Notes under the pieces: model-generated
Told to the model about the DNA's origin: nothing
The model's database searches: none
Seen by the model: only the letters and a program-made list of their open reading frames with translations
Source: Bacteroidales bacterium
GTDB lineage: Bacteria > Bacteroidota > Bacteroidia > Bacteroidales > UBA932
Reading direction: 5' to 3'
Length of the DNA stretch: 64,000 nucleotides
Assembly: GCA_022647615.1 (NCBI GenBank)
Contig: JALCKZ010000001.1
Location: 1,662,178 to 1,726,177, forward strand
Made by a program: the position numbers and the translations under genes
Part shown: positions 53,505 to 61,690 of the stretch, in pieces
Numbering within the stretch: the first letter of the stretch is position 1
Layout: each line of letters opens with the position of its first letter

Positions 53505-54422
53505 ATGAAACATTTAAGATTTATATTTACTCTTTTTTTGTTTTCTTTTACGGCATTACCTCTTAATGCTCAATACTTTTCACCATACGGGAGGGATATT
53601 GCAAGCAAAAAGCCAATAGGTTCTTACAACCTATCTGTAACATATAACTTCACATACATAAGAGATACAACAAATAAGCGCCGTAAGATTGACATTGAAA
53701 AACTGGAAATAGGAAAAGAGTTCTCAAGATATTACAGCGTACTTGCTGAACAGCAGGACTCTTCTGTATGCAATGCACTTAATACGGCAAACGGAAAAGG
53801 GCATAGTTCCAATATGTTTTTTTATTCCGGACAACCGGAAAGGTATGAAGACATATATCTTAATTACCCAAAGAAGGGTACATTAACATGCAGAACAGAA
53901 CTCTTTGATACAGACTATGAATACACAGAATCATTGCCGCACTTTAAGTGGAGTTTTAAAGATGGGTTTGAAGAAATCATGGGGTACAAATGCAAAATTG
54001 CTACAACTACTTTTAGAGGAAGGAGTTATGAGGTGTGGTTTACTGAAGAGATTCCAACAACATACGGTCCGTGGAAATTCAATGGACTGCCTGGTCTTAT
54101 CATGAAAGTAACGGATGATAAAGGATGGTTCATCTGGGAGGCAACGGGGATTAGTCAAGAAATCGGAAACATTTACATATATGATCCTGCTTACGGCAAA
54201 ACAAAAGGGCATGAAAAATTCTTCATAAAAAAAATTACTAGGAAACAATTGCGTGCATTACAAAAAATGGAGTGGGATGACCCTATATCAATTGCATTAC
54301 TGCATAAATGTTACACATATAAGCTTTATAAAAACAATGGGATACCCACTTCAGAACTTGTTAGAAAAGAGGATTATGCAAGTTTTAGAACTCCATACAT
54401 TCCTCCGTTGGAACTGGAATAG
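53505..54422 (+). CDS. GLPGLI family protein 8
   Basis: 305 residues from the ATG at 53505; an in-frame ATG 18 bp upstream overlaps the previous gene and is less likely. Signal peptide ends LPLNAQ, hallmark segment YGPWKFNGLPGLIMKVTDDK. Near-identical to GLPGLI 7. The copies share sequence from just after their start codons to about 10 bp past the stop, so one gene-sized block was duplicated around the propeller gene. It is followed by barrel gene 3. Confidence 0.9.
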   Translation: MKHLRFIFTLFLFSFTALPLNAQYFSPYGRDIASKKPIGSYNLSVTYNFTYIRDTTNKRRKIDIEKLEIGKEFSRYYSVLAEQQDSSVCNALNTANGKGHSSNMFFYSGQPERYEDIYLNYPKKGTLTCRTELFDTDYEYTESLPHFKWSFKDGFEEIMGYKCKIATTTFRGRSYEVWFTEEIPTTYGPWKFNGLPGLIMKVTDDKGWFIWEATGISQEIGNIYIYDPAYGKTKGHEKFFIKKITRKQLRALQKMEWDDPISIALLHKCYTYKLYKNNGIPTSELVRKEDYASFRTPYIPPLELE

Positions 54423-54450
54423 ACTTTTAATGAAAACAAAATCTGTCGGG

Positions 54451-57114
54451 ATGAAAAAAGATTATATAGCATTTATCATCAGCTTATTATGTATATGCTG
54501 CCTTGCAAACACGGCACAAGCTCAGATAGTGTTGTCCGGCCATGTGCGTGAAATTAAGGGCGGTATGGGGGTGAGTGATATCAATGTCATTTTGCAGAAC
54601 AGGAGCGGAAAGGGGATGATTGATTATACGCTGACTGATGAAAACGGCAGATTCACATTGCATTACAGCGGTAATGCTGATACCTTGCGCTTGCTGGCAA
54701 CCGGAATGAATATAAAAGCTGTGCACATTCTGGTCCCTGCAAAATCAGATAATAATCTGATTATAAGGGTTGAATCCGGAGCATTAAAATTAAAGGAAGT
54801 TGTTGTAAAGGCCCCGCCTCTGAGAAGACGCGGAGATACAATCAGTTATTATGTTAACAGTTACATAGATACGCTGAGAGACCGCTCCATTGGGGATGTG
54901 CTAAAAAAGATGCCTGGGGTAAGAGTAGATGAAAACGGAAGAATTGCCTACAACGGAAAGGATGTGAGCATTCTATACATTGAGGGACTGAATATGCTGG
55001 ATGCGGGTTACGGAGTGGCCACTAATCATGTAAGAGCCAAGGATATAGCAAAAGTGGACGTGATGGAGTTTCATCAGCCGGTGAAGGCGCTTAAAAATAA
55101 AGTTGCATCTGATATGGTGGCTATGAATCTGCATCTTAAGGAGAAAGTCAAAGGAACTTTTAATGAGACATTTACAATTGGCGGAGGATTTAAGCCGCTG
55201 ATGTGGACGGGGGAAACTACCGCAATGTATTTTGCAAGAACCTTTCAAACATTTGATAATTACCAGACTAACAATACGGGAATAGATGTATCTGCGGAGA
55301 TTGAAAGCATGGGCAGCACAGGCGGACTCTCCGCAATGAGCGGAATTACAACTCCTCCGTCACCTCCGATTGCACGCAGCAGATATTTGAAAAATAATAT
55401 TCATGCGTTCTCTGCAAATATGCTGGTGAAGAAAAAGAATCTTGAGTATGTTACCAACATTAAATATTGCCACGATATACGCAATTCTGCCGGCTCATCT
55501 GTAAGCACGTATTACTTTCAGAATCAGGACCCTTTGGTTGTGACGGAAAATACAGCTGCGCATACTGTTAAAAATAATGTGGTAGGAAGTTTCTGGTTAA
55601 CTGCAAACACGGACAGTCTTTATCTAAAAGACAAGTTGAACATATCAGGCACATGGAATAAATCCCGCAGTACCGTAAACACTTTGCAACAGGAGTTTAC
55701 ATCACCTACGTTTTACATAGGAAATGATTTCTCCTATGTAAAGCCCATGAAAAAAACCTCTTTAAATTTTGATTTGAACGCTAGCTATGCCCGTCTGCCA
55801 TCCACACTGCGAGTGAATCCATATCCTTACCTTTCAGTCTTTGGCTTGCCGGATACTCTTTCCATAATGTCCAGACAGAAGGTTACAACTGACAGGTTAT
55901 CAGGGTATTTAAGCACAGGGTTTGGAAGAGATTTTAACAATTGGCACTTTGGCATTTTTGGTTCTGCAAGTGCTTGGGCGGACAGGATGACTAGCGGTAT
56001 GAGCTACTTGAAGAATGCTGGTGGCGTTGGCGGTTGGATTGAGGGTGGCAGTGTTGCCGACTCCCTGAGGAACGATATTAATTTGCAGTCGGTTACAGTT
56101 GACATGGGGCCTTATGTATCAATAAATTATGACAACTTCATTCTTTCAATAAACCCATACGTCAGGTACAAATACCTGGGATACAATGATAAGGTTGCCG
56201 ATAGCAAATTCCACATGAATAAATTGGACGCTTGCCCAACAATGAGCTTGAGATTTGGTATTACGGAAGATTTAAAATTCTCTGCGTCCGGACAATATAG
56301 GGTTGTATATGGCGGGCTTACAGATGTTTACAGCGGCTATATAATAGAGGATTACAGGTCTGTTTCTGGTACCGGGAGAATTCTGCCCAAAGATGAAAAC
56401 CAAAATTATAGCGCAAGCTTTAATTATGGCAATGCCCTCATATCTGTATTTGGAGCACTGTCGGGAAGCTACTGGCATAACAAATCTAACCTCATGTACG
56501 GCAATGTCTTTTACGGAGATTTGAGCAGAATAAAGAGCTATGAGATATCCAACAGTTCAAGCGGTTACGGCCTTAACGGAAACATAAGCAAAAGATTCAA
56601 TGACATTGCAACCACCTTCACGCTCTCTGCCGGAATGTCCAAGAGCAACGGCAAAGTTTACAGGAACGGAGACATTCTAAAAACAAGCTACACATCCAAA
56701 AACTGTTCATTTGAGATTACGGGTAGAATAGGGTATAACTTTGATTATGACTATAATATAACATACTCAACTTATAAGACTAGCATAGAAAATTCATCAC
56801 TTAAACTTAAGAGCATAGATGCAGTAAAGGAGAAGCTAACTCTGGACGCGAGCATAGCAAAAAGCGTGGTGATAAAAGTTTCAGGCGAGCATTACTATAA
56901 CAACAGCATTACTTCCGGCGACAAAAACATGTTCTTTGCTGACGCATCTGTATCTTATAAGCGCAAAAGGGTAGAATACATTATTTCCGCGCGCAATCTG
57001 TTCTACACAAAGTCCTATAATACAAGCTACTACAACAGCATCAACTCATACAGCTACAGCTGTGATTTGCGGCCGCTGTCAGTGCTGTTTACCGTTAGTT
57101 TTTCTTTGAGATGA
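54451..57114 (+). CDS. Carboxypeptidase-regulatory-domain outer-membrane barrel protein 3
   Basis: 887 residues from ATG 54451 (an in-frame ATG at 54430 is also possible). The signal peptide is MKKDYIAFIISLLCICCLAN up to TAQA. Then VLSGHVREIKGGMGVSDINV (CarboxypepD_reg-like), the plug-like region DVLKKMPGVRVDENGRIAYN with YIEGLNMLDAGYG, and a barrel ending LFTVSFSLR. It has the same length and layout as proteins 1 and 2 but diverges clearly in sequence. It closes the island, immediately after GLPGLI 8, and the GC-rich mosaic begins right after its stop. The same GLPGLI-barrel pairing seen three times suggests a functional unit. Confidence 0.85.
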   Translation: MKKDYIAFIISLLCICCLANTAQAQIVLSGHVREIKGGMGVSDINVILQNRSGKGMIDYTLTDENGRFTLHYSGNADTLRLLATGMNIKAVHILVPAKSDNNLIIRVESGALKLKEVVVKAPPLRRRGDTISYYVNSYIDTLRDRSIGDVLKKMPGVRVDENGRIAYNGKDVSILYIEGLNMLDAGYGVATNHVRAKDIAKVDVMEFHQPVKALKNKVASDMVAMNLHLKEKVKGTFNETFTIGGGFKPLMWTGETTAMYFARTFQTFDNYQTNNTGIDVSAEIESMGSTGGLSAMSGITTPPSPPIARSRYLKNNIHAFSANMLVKKKNLEYVTNIKYCHDIRNSAGSSVSTYYFQNQDPLVVTENTAAHTVKNNVVGSFWLTANTDSLYLKDKLNISGTWNKSRSTVNTLQQEFTSPTFYIGNDFSYVKPMKKTSLNFDLNASYARLPSTLRVNPYPYLSVFGLPDTLSIMSRQKVTTDRLSGYLSTGFGRDFNNWHFGIFGSASAWADRMTSGMSYLKNAGGVGGWIEGGSVADSLRNDINLQSVTVDMGPYVSINYDNFILSINPYVRYKYLGYNDKVADSKFHMNKLDACPTMSLRFGITEDLKFSASGQYRVVYGGLTDVYSGYIIEDYRSVSGTGRILPKDENQNYSASFNYGNALISVFGALSGSYWHNKSNLMYGNVFYGDLSRIKSYEISNSSSGYGLNGNISKRFNDIATTFTLSAGMSKSNGKVYRNGDILKTSYTSKNCSFEITGRIGYNFDYDYNITYSTYKTSIENSSLKLKSIDAVKEKLTLDASIAKSVVIKVSGEHYYNNSITSGDKNMFFADASVSYKRKRVEYIISARNLFYTKSYNTSYYNSINSYSYSCDLRPLSVLFTVSFSLR

Positions 57115-57331
57115 CACTGCATGCTCGCTCTGCTCGCATGCAGAGCATTCCGCCACAAAGCGGCGTAATGCCTTGTGGTTAACGCGGCTACCGCCGCGGA
57201 AAGGCACGCGCCTCCGGCGCGGCTGCGCGGCTTTCAGCCGCTCCGCTGAGAGATTATTTTCCAAACGAAATGCAGTCGCGGGCCTGCGGCCTTGGGTACG
57301 CGTTCCTTTGCGGCTTTGCCGCTCCGCTGGG
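57112..57331. repeat. GC-rich palindromic mosaic (copy 3)
   Basis: Modules: GCATGC pairs around CTCGCTCTGCTC, GCGGCTACCGCCGCGG, CGCGCCTCCGGCGCG, GCGGCTTTGCCGCTCCGC and GGGCCTGCGGCC. Same family as 8735-9090. No gene. Confidence 0.7.
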
Positions 57332-57461
57332 AGATTATCAAAAAAGTTCTGTAGGCGGAACTGTGAATCAGATAGTTACAATTCGGCCGATCCTACAGAT
57401 TCGGCCAAACTGTAAACTATTGATACACAATGGCGACAGCAACACTTATATGATTAAATCA
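57332..57461 (-). repeat. 351-bp interspersed repeat, copy C (partial, inverted)
   Basis: Reverse complement of the left third of copies A and B, from TAATCATATAAGTGTTGCT to CTACAGAACTTTTTTGATAA. The hairpin-forming right part is missing. It retains the palindromic TTCGGCC/GGCCAAA arms. Confidence 0.75.
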
Positions 57462-57493
57462 GCGTAGCTGTGGAAGTATATATTTTTTATGAG

Positions 57494-57976
57494 CTATTTG
57501 CGCTTGGGTAAATTTTCAAAGGAGAAGGGAAGAAGGTCATGGATGGAGTTGATGACTTCTATCTGGTTGGCGCTGCCAAGGATTACCTTGATGGGCTTTT
57601 TGCGTCTTTTTTCTGCGTCTAGCATTACCTGGATGCAGGCGCCGCAAGGTCTTGTGGGTTCGGCAGTTAGCGCGCCGTTGTGTTTGGCCGCAATAGCAAT
57701 TTCAGAAATAAAACTATCGGGATACTTAGAAAAAGCATAGAAAATAACAGAACGCTCTGCGCAAAGGCCGGAAGGAAATGCTTCATTTTCCTGATTGGAA
57801 GCGGCTAGTATTTCTCCGTTGTCCATACGCACCGCAGCGCCAACGTTAAATTGTGAATAGGGGGAATGCGCAACGTCCGCAATTTTAATGGCTCTGTTAA
57901 GAAGCTCAGAATCAGCGCTGTTCAGCTCTTTTGCCGATTCAAGCACCTGATATTCAATTGTTATTTTTTTCTTCAT
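57494..57976 (-). CDS. cdd: Cytidine deaminase
   Basis: 160 residues. The zinc site is typical of tetrameric cytidine deaminases: NQENEAFPSGLCAERSVIFY (Cys ligand and catalytic Glu in CAE) and PTRPCGACIQVML (PCxxC). The N-terminal YSQFNVGAAVRMDNG substrate loop is present. It deaminates cytidine and deoxycytidine in pyrimidine salvage. It is divergent from the glucosaminidase gene 44 bp away. Confidence 0.95.
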   Translation of the reverse strand: MKKKITIEYQVLESAKELNSADSELLNRAIKIADVAHSPYSQFNVGAAVRMDNGEILAASNQENEAFPSGLCAERSVIFYAFSKYPDSFISEIAIAAKHNGALTAEPTRPCGACIQVMLDAEKRRKKPIKVILGSANQIEVINSIHDLLPFSFENLPKRK

Positions 57977-58019
57977 ATCATCACAAATTTAGTAATTTTG
58001 AGCCATATTGGTTTGGAGA

Positions 58020-58925
58020 ATGAAAATTAGACTACAACACATATATTTAAGACCTCTTTATTTGCTGGCTTTTACATTTTTTTTAATCCCGACAGTTCTT
58101 TATTCACAAGAAGATGTGATTTTAAAAAGCATAGGGGTTACAACAAAAGTGCAAGACAGGATAGACTATATCAACAAGTATAAAGATATGGCTATCAGCC
58201 AGATGAAGAAGTATAAAATTCCGGCAAGCATAACTCTTGCGCAAGGATGTCTGGAGAGCAACGACGGAAAATCTACACTTGCCACCATTGGAAATAATCA
58301 TTTTGGAATTAAGTGTCATGATGATTGGAAGGGGGAGACTATGCTGCATGATGATGACGCTCCGCAAGAGTGTTTCAGAAAATATGCAGATGCCTCTGAA
58401 TCCTTTGAGGACCACTCAAAGTATTTGAGCGGCAAGAAACGTTATGCCTCTCTATTTGCCTTGGACATAAAGGATTACGTTGGATGGGCAAAAGGTCTTA
58501 AGGCATGCGGCTATGCAACCAATCCAAGTTATGCAAACGAGCTGATTCAGATAATTGAGGATTATGATTTGACCCGTTTTGACAGCGGCAATTCAGATGA
58601 AATTACGGTTGCGGACATGACTCCGGAAGAGATGCAAAGTGCTGAAACTGAGCAGGCTCAAGAGGGGATTTTAAAAGATGCGGTTCCAATGCAGGTGAGC
58701 CCGCTCTACAGTTTCTCCATGGACCGTCAGATTTATTCAGACAACGGAAGGCCGTATATTGTTTCTACAGAGGGAGATACATACGAGGGGATAGCAAAGG
58801 AGTATCATCTGTTTAATAGAGAAATATATTCTTATAATAATGTGGACAAGGATGCAAAGCTAAATGCTGGCACGCTTGTTTACCTGGATAAGATGAGAAG
58901 CAAATATAAAAAAGAGGAAAAATAA
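58020..58925 (+). CDS. Secreted glucosaminidase-domain protein with LysM
   Basis: 301 residues from the ATG at 58020; an upstream in-frame TTG is less likely because the ATG begins a good signal sequence (ending LYSQ). The N-acetylglucosaminidase domain (GH73-like) has ASITLAQGCLESNDGKSTLA with the catalytic Glu, NNHFGIKCHDDWKG and FRKYADASESFEDHSKYL. A C-terminal LysM-like repeat (YIVSTEGDTYEGIAKEYHL) binds peptidoglycan. It likely trims septal peptidoglycan in the periplasm. It is followed after 30 bp by mltG, which also acts on peptidoglycan, so the two may be co-expressed. Confidence 0.9.
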   Translation: MKIRLQHIYLRPLYLLAFTFFLIPTVLYSQEDVILKSIGVTTKVQDRIDYINKYKDMAISQMKKYKIPASITLAQGCLESNDGKSTLATIGNNHFGIKCHDDWKGETMLHDDDAPQECFRKYADASESFEDHSKYLSGKKRYASLFALDIKDYVGWAKGLKACGYATNPSYANELIQIIEDYDLTRFDSGNSDEITVADMTPEEMQSAETEQAQEGILKDAVPMQVSPLYSFSMDRQIYSDNGRPYIVSTEGDTYEGIAKEYHLFNREIYSYNNVDKDAKLNAGTLVYLDKMRSKYKKEEK

Positions 58926-58955
58926 ATCTGTCGGGAGGCTGATTATTAATATATT

Positions 58956-60029
58956 ATGACAAAGAGAAAAAATAAAGGCGGAAAGGCCGTGGTTTATGTG
59001 CTGATTGCATTGGTGTTTGCCGGTGCAGTTTTTATCAGCATTAACTTCACTAAATACTACAATAGGTATAAGAAGAATATTAAGGAGAGCAGTGTGCTGT
59101 ACTTACGTACAGGTTCTGATTACCAGACTCTTCTGGACTCACTTGCTCCTAAGTTAAAGAACATGGCTTCATTTGTTAAGGTGGCCAATAAAGAGGGTCT
59201 GCCAGGACACGTTAAGCCCGGACGTTATGTATTAAAGACCACAACCACTAATATACAGCTAGTTAGAGCAATCAAACACGGATATCAGGATGCCCTTACG
59301 GTTACAATTGCGGGAACAATCCGCAGCAAAGAGAAACTGGCCGCAGTTCTTGGACGCAAGATGGAGGCTGATTCTCTGGCATTTATAACGGAGTTCAATG
59401 ATTCTACCGTGCTTGCATCTTTAGGCCTGAACAAAGATAATTTCTTAACTCTTTTCATTCCAGACAGTTATGAGATGTATTGGACTGTTACTCCTGCAGA
59501 ATTTATTGCAAAGATGAAGGCGGAGTATGATAAATTCTGGGATGCTTCCAGGGTTGCAAAGGCGCAGGCAATGGGTCTTACAAAACCGGAAGTTTCTACG
59601 CTTGCTTCAATTGTTTGTGATGAGAGCAATTATGTTCCTGAGTATCCGAATATTGCAAGCGTTTATCTTAACAGATATCATAAAGGCGACAGACTGTGCG
59701 CAGACCCGACGGTTAAATTTGCGCTGCATGATCAAACCATTAAAAGAATACTGTTCAGACACTTGCAGGTAGATTCTCCATACAACACTTACAAACACAC
59801 TGGCCTTCCTCCGGGACCAATCTTAATCCCAAGCAAGGCAGGAATAGACGGTGTGCTGAATGCAGCAAAGACTAACTATATGTATTTCTGCGCAAATCCA
59901 AAACTCAATGGAACTCACCTGTTTGCAGTGACGGACGTAGAACATGCCGCCAATGCCCGCAAGTACCAGCATGTTCTGGACTCCCTTGAGCGTGCAAAAC
60001 GAGCTGCTGCTGCCGGTGCTGCTAACTAA
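58956..60029 (+). CDS. mltG: Endolytic transglycosylase MltG
   Basis: 357 residues. One N-terminal membrane anchor (VVYVLIALVFAGAVFISINF), a LysM-like section, then the YceG/MltG catalytic domain with LASIVCDESNYVPEYPNIAS (catalytic Glu in the family E-x(n)-E position), SVYLNRYHKGDRLCADPTVK and SPYNTYKHTGLPPGPILIPS. MltG cleaves nascent glycan strands and sets their length. It ends 13 bp before the convergent mnmA stop. Confidence 0.95.
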   Translation: MTKRKNKGGKAVVYVLIALVFAGAVFISINFTKYYNRYKKNIKESSVLYLRTGSDYQTLLDSLAPKLKNMASFVKVANKEGLPGHVKPGRYVLKTTTTNIQLVRAIKHGYQDALTVTIAGTIRSKEKLAAVLGRKMEADSLAFITEFNDSTVLASLGLNKDNFLTLFIPDSYEMYWTVTPAEFIAKMKAEYDKFWDASRVAKAQAMGLTKPEVSTLASIVCDESNYVPEYPNIASVYLNRYHKGDRLCADPTVKFALHDQTIKRILFRHLQVDSPYNTYKHTGLPPGPILIPSKAGIDGVLNAAKTNYMYFCANPKLNGTHLFAVTDVEHAANARKYQHVLDSLERAKRAAAAGAAN

Positions 60030-60042
60030 ATCACTCCGCTTC

Positions 60043-61305
60043 TTAAATCACTCCGCTCCCCAGCATTTCCAGTTCCGCAGGTTCATACCATGCGGCAAAC
60101 TGTCCTGGCGTTATGCTGCGCTGCGGCTTTTCAAAGATAATGAATAACCCTTCTGCTCGCTGATACAGAGTTGCTTTCTGCAGCGGCTGACGGTAACGGA
60201 TGCGTACAAGATACTCCCTGCTCTCTCCCTCCTTCATTGTCAAGTCCCTTCTAATCCAGTGAACATCAGAGTTTTTAATCATCAGTCCCTTTCTATAAAG
60301 TCCGGGATGATCACTTCCTTCTCCAACATAAATTGTATTACTCTCTATATCTGTGGCAATTATAAAGATTGAGCCGGGATGTCCGCCAATATTCAATCCG
60401 TGTCTCTGACCAATTGTATAATACTGAACTCCAATGTGAGTTCCAATAACTTTTCCGTCTGATTCTTTGTATTTAACAGGAGTTGAGAGCTTTATAAGAT
60501 TTTTTGTTTCAATGCTCCCGACAGATTCTACACTGTTTTGTGTTGTGCATGCCGCGTTAAGTTCATTTGTTGCGCATGCCGCATTAAGTTCAGAAATTCT
60601 TCTTTCATCAATTGCAGGAAAATCCTTTTTGAAAATTTCTACAACTTTACCCTCTTTGGGCTTCAATTTCTGCTGCAGGAATACAGGCAAGTCAACCTTG
60701 CCTACAAAGCAAATACCTTGAGAATCTTTCTTTTCCGCGGACGGGAGGTCTGCCTCTTTTGCAATCTTTCTCACCTCAGGCTTTGTTAATTCTCCAAGGG
60801 GAAAAATTGCTTTAGCCAGCTGCTCTTGTGAGAGCTGACATAGGAAGTAGCTCTGGTCTTTGTTTTTGTCATCTCCGGCAAATATTCTGTATATCTTGCC
60901 ATTAGGAGTCTCTATTTCTCCTTTTTTACAATAATGGCCTGTCGCGACAAAATCACCGCCAAGACTTATTGCATGCTTAAGGAAGGCATCAAACTTTATT
61001 TTGCTGTTGCACAGGACGTCAGGATTTGGAGTGCGGCCTGCGGCATACTCTGCAAACATGTAGTCTGCAACCTGTTTCATGTACTCGCCGCTTAAATCTA
61101 CAAAGTGAAAAGGGATTCCTATCTTCTTTGCAACCATCTCTGCTACAACACGTTCCTCTTCCCACTCGCACTCTCCGTGCAGTGTGCCGGTTATGTCATG
61201 CCAGTTCTGCATATACAGAGCCTCCACGTCATATCCCTGTTTTTTAAGGAGATATGCCGCTACGCTGGAGTCTACTCCGCCGCTTAAACCAACTATGATT
61301 TTCAT
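60043..61305 (-). CDS. mnmA: tRNA-specific 2-thiouridylase MnmA
   Basis: 420 residues. The N-terminal PP-loop is IIVGLSGGVDSSVAAYLLKK. Catalytic Cys residues lie in PNPDVLCNSKIKF and DSQGICFVGKV. The acceptor-binding domain has TIGQRHGLNIGGH. The enzyme makes the 2-thio group of tRNA wobble uridine. The protein is longer than usual because of a low-complexity linker (about residues 236-268) with a 27-bp in-frame tandem duplication (about 60541-60594) giving ELNAACATNELNAACTTQ. The linker falls between domains, so it is probably tolerated. Confidence 0.95.
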   Translation of the reverse strand: MKIIVGLSGGVDSSVAAYLLKKQGYDVEALYMQNWHDITGTLHGECEWEEERVVAEMVAKKIGIPFHFVDLSGEYMKQVADYMFAEYAAGRTPNPDVLCNSKIKFDAFLKHAISLGGDFVATGHYCKKGEIETPNGKIYRIFAGDDKNKDQSYFLCQLSQEQLAKAIFPLGELTKPEVRKIAKEADLPSAEKKDSQGICFVGKVDLPVFLQQKLKPKEGKVVEIFKKDFPAIDERRISELNAACATNELNAACTTQNSVESVGSIETKNLIKLSTPVKYKESDGKVIGTHIGVQYYTIGQRHGLNIGGHPGSIFIIATDIESNTIYVGEGSDHPGLYRKGLMIKNSDVHWIRRDLTMKEGESREYLVRIRYRQPLQKATLYQRAEGLFIIFEKPQRSITPGQFAAWYEPAELEMLGSGVI

Positions 61306-61333
61306 GAAAAAAGCTTGCCGCTAAATAAAAAAA

Positions 61334-61432
61334 GGGGCAAGCTACATATATCGCACCGCTACAACCTCATACCCTTGCTGCCTTCCGGCCCTGGGGGAGT
61401 TCTGAAGGAGCTGGTCGTATATGACTTACCCC
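61334..61432 (-). ncRNA. ffs: Small SRP RNA (4.5S-type)
   Basis: Read on the minus strand the transcript contains the universal SRP Alu-less hairpin signature CAGGGCCGGAAGGCAGCA. Its two ends pair (GGGGTAAG at the 5' end with CTTGCCCC at the 3' end). A TTTTTTTATTT tract follows the 3' end as terminator, just upstream of 61334. Length of about 99 nt is right for the small bacterial SRP RNA that works with Ffh in membrane protein targeting. Confidence 0.9.
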
Positions 61433-61454
61433 GGCGACAAAGATATCGCTTTTG

Positions 61455-61685
61455 TTTTAAAAAACAAAAGCGATGCATGCATGCGTTGCTGCGCAGCGCA
61501 TGCGTACGGCCCGGCGAGAACTGCATGCTCGCTTTGCTCGCATGCAGAGCGGTGCAGTACAAAGCACTGCACCGCCTTGGGGTTTACGTGGCTTCGCCAC
61601 GGAGAGGCACGCGCCTCCGGCGCGGCTACGCGGCTTCGCCGCTCCGCTTGAGATTTTCATTGCGGGCCTGCGGCCGTATAGATTA
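61455..61685. repeat. GC-rich palindromic mosaic (copy 4)
   Basis: GCATGC arms around CTCGCTTTGCTC, GCGGCTACGCGGCTTCGCCG and CGCGCCTCCGGCGCG, between the SRP RNA gene and the end of mtaB. The open frames on both strands are by-products and not genes. Confidence 0.7.
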
Positions 61686-61690
61686 TTTAC

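Larger units (their letters stand above)
24653..57114. other. GG-Bacteroidales natural-product / GLPGLI accessory island
   Basis: This marks the extent of the accessory region for the reader. It holds all four precursor peptides, the rSAM and pseudo-rSAM genes, the C39 exporter, both two-component systems, all GLPGLI genes and the three carboxypeptidase-domain barrel genes. It is bounded on the left by the 351-bp repeat and GC mosaic, and on the right by the GC mosaic plus an inverted partial 351-bp repeat. The stretch 31-38.5 kb is visibly more AT-rich than the flanking housekeeping genes. No integrase, transposase or tRNA was found at either edge, so mobility is not shown. Confidence 0.6.

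Noticed and set aside
54253..54450. Extended N-terminus of barrel protein 3
   Set aside because: The extra 66 codons are the end of GLPGLI 8 read in another frame; a proper signal peptide begins at 54451 (or 54430).
24653..57114. Integrative element or prophage
   Set aside because: No integrase, transposase, att repeat or tRNA was seen at the borders, and no phage structural genes; only repeats flank the island.
57173..57467. Two plus-strand frames (80 and 65 codons) after barrel gene 3
   Set aside because: They are read from the GC mosaic and the inverted 351-bp repeat, with no family match.
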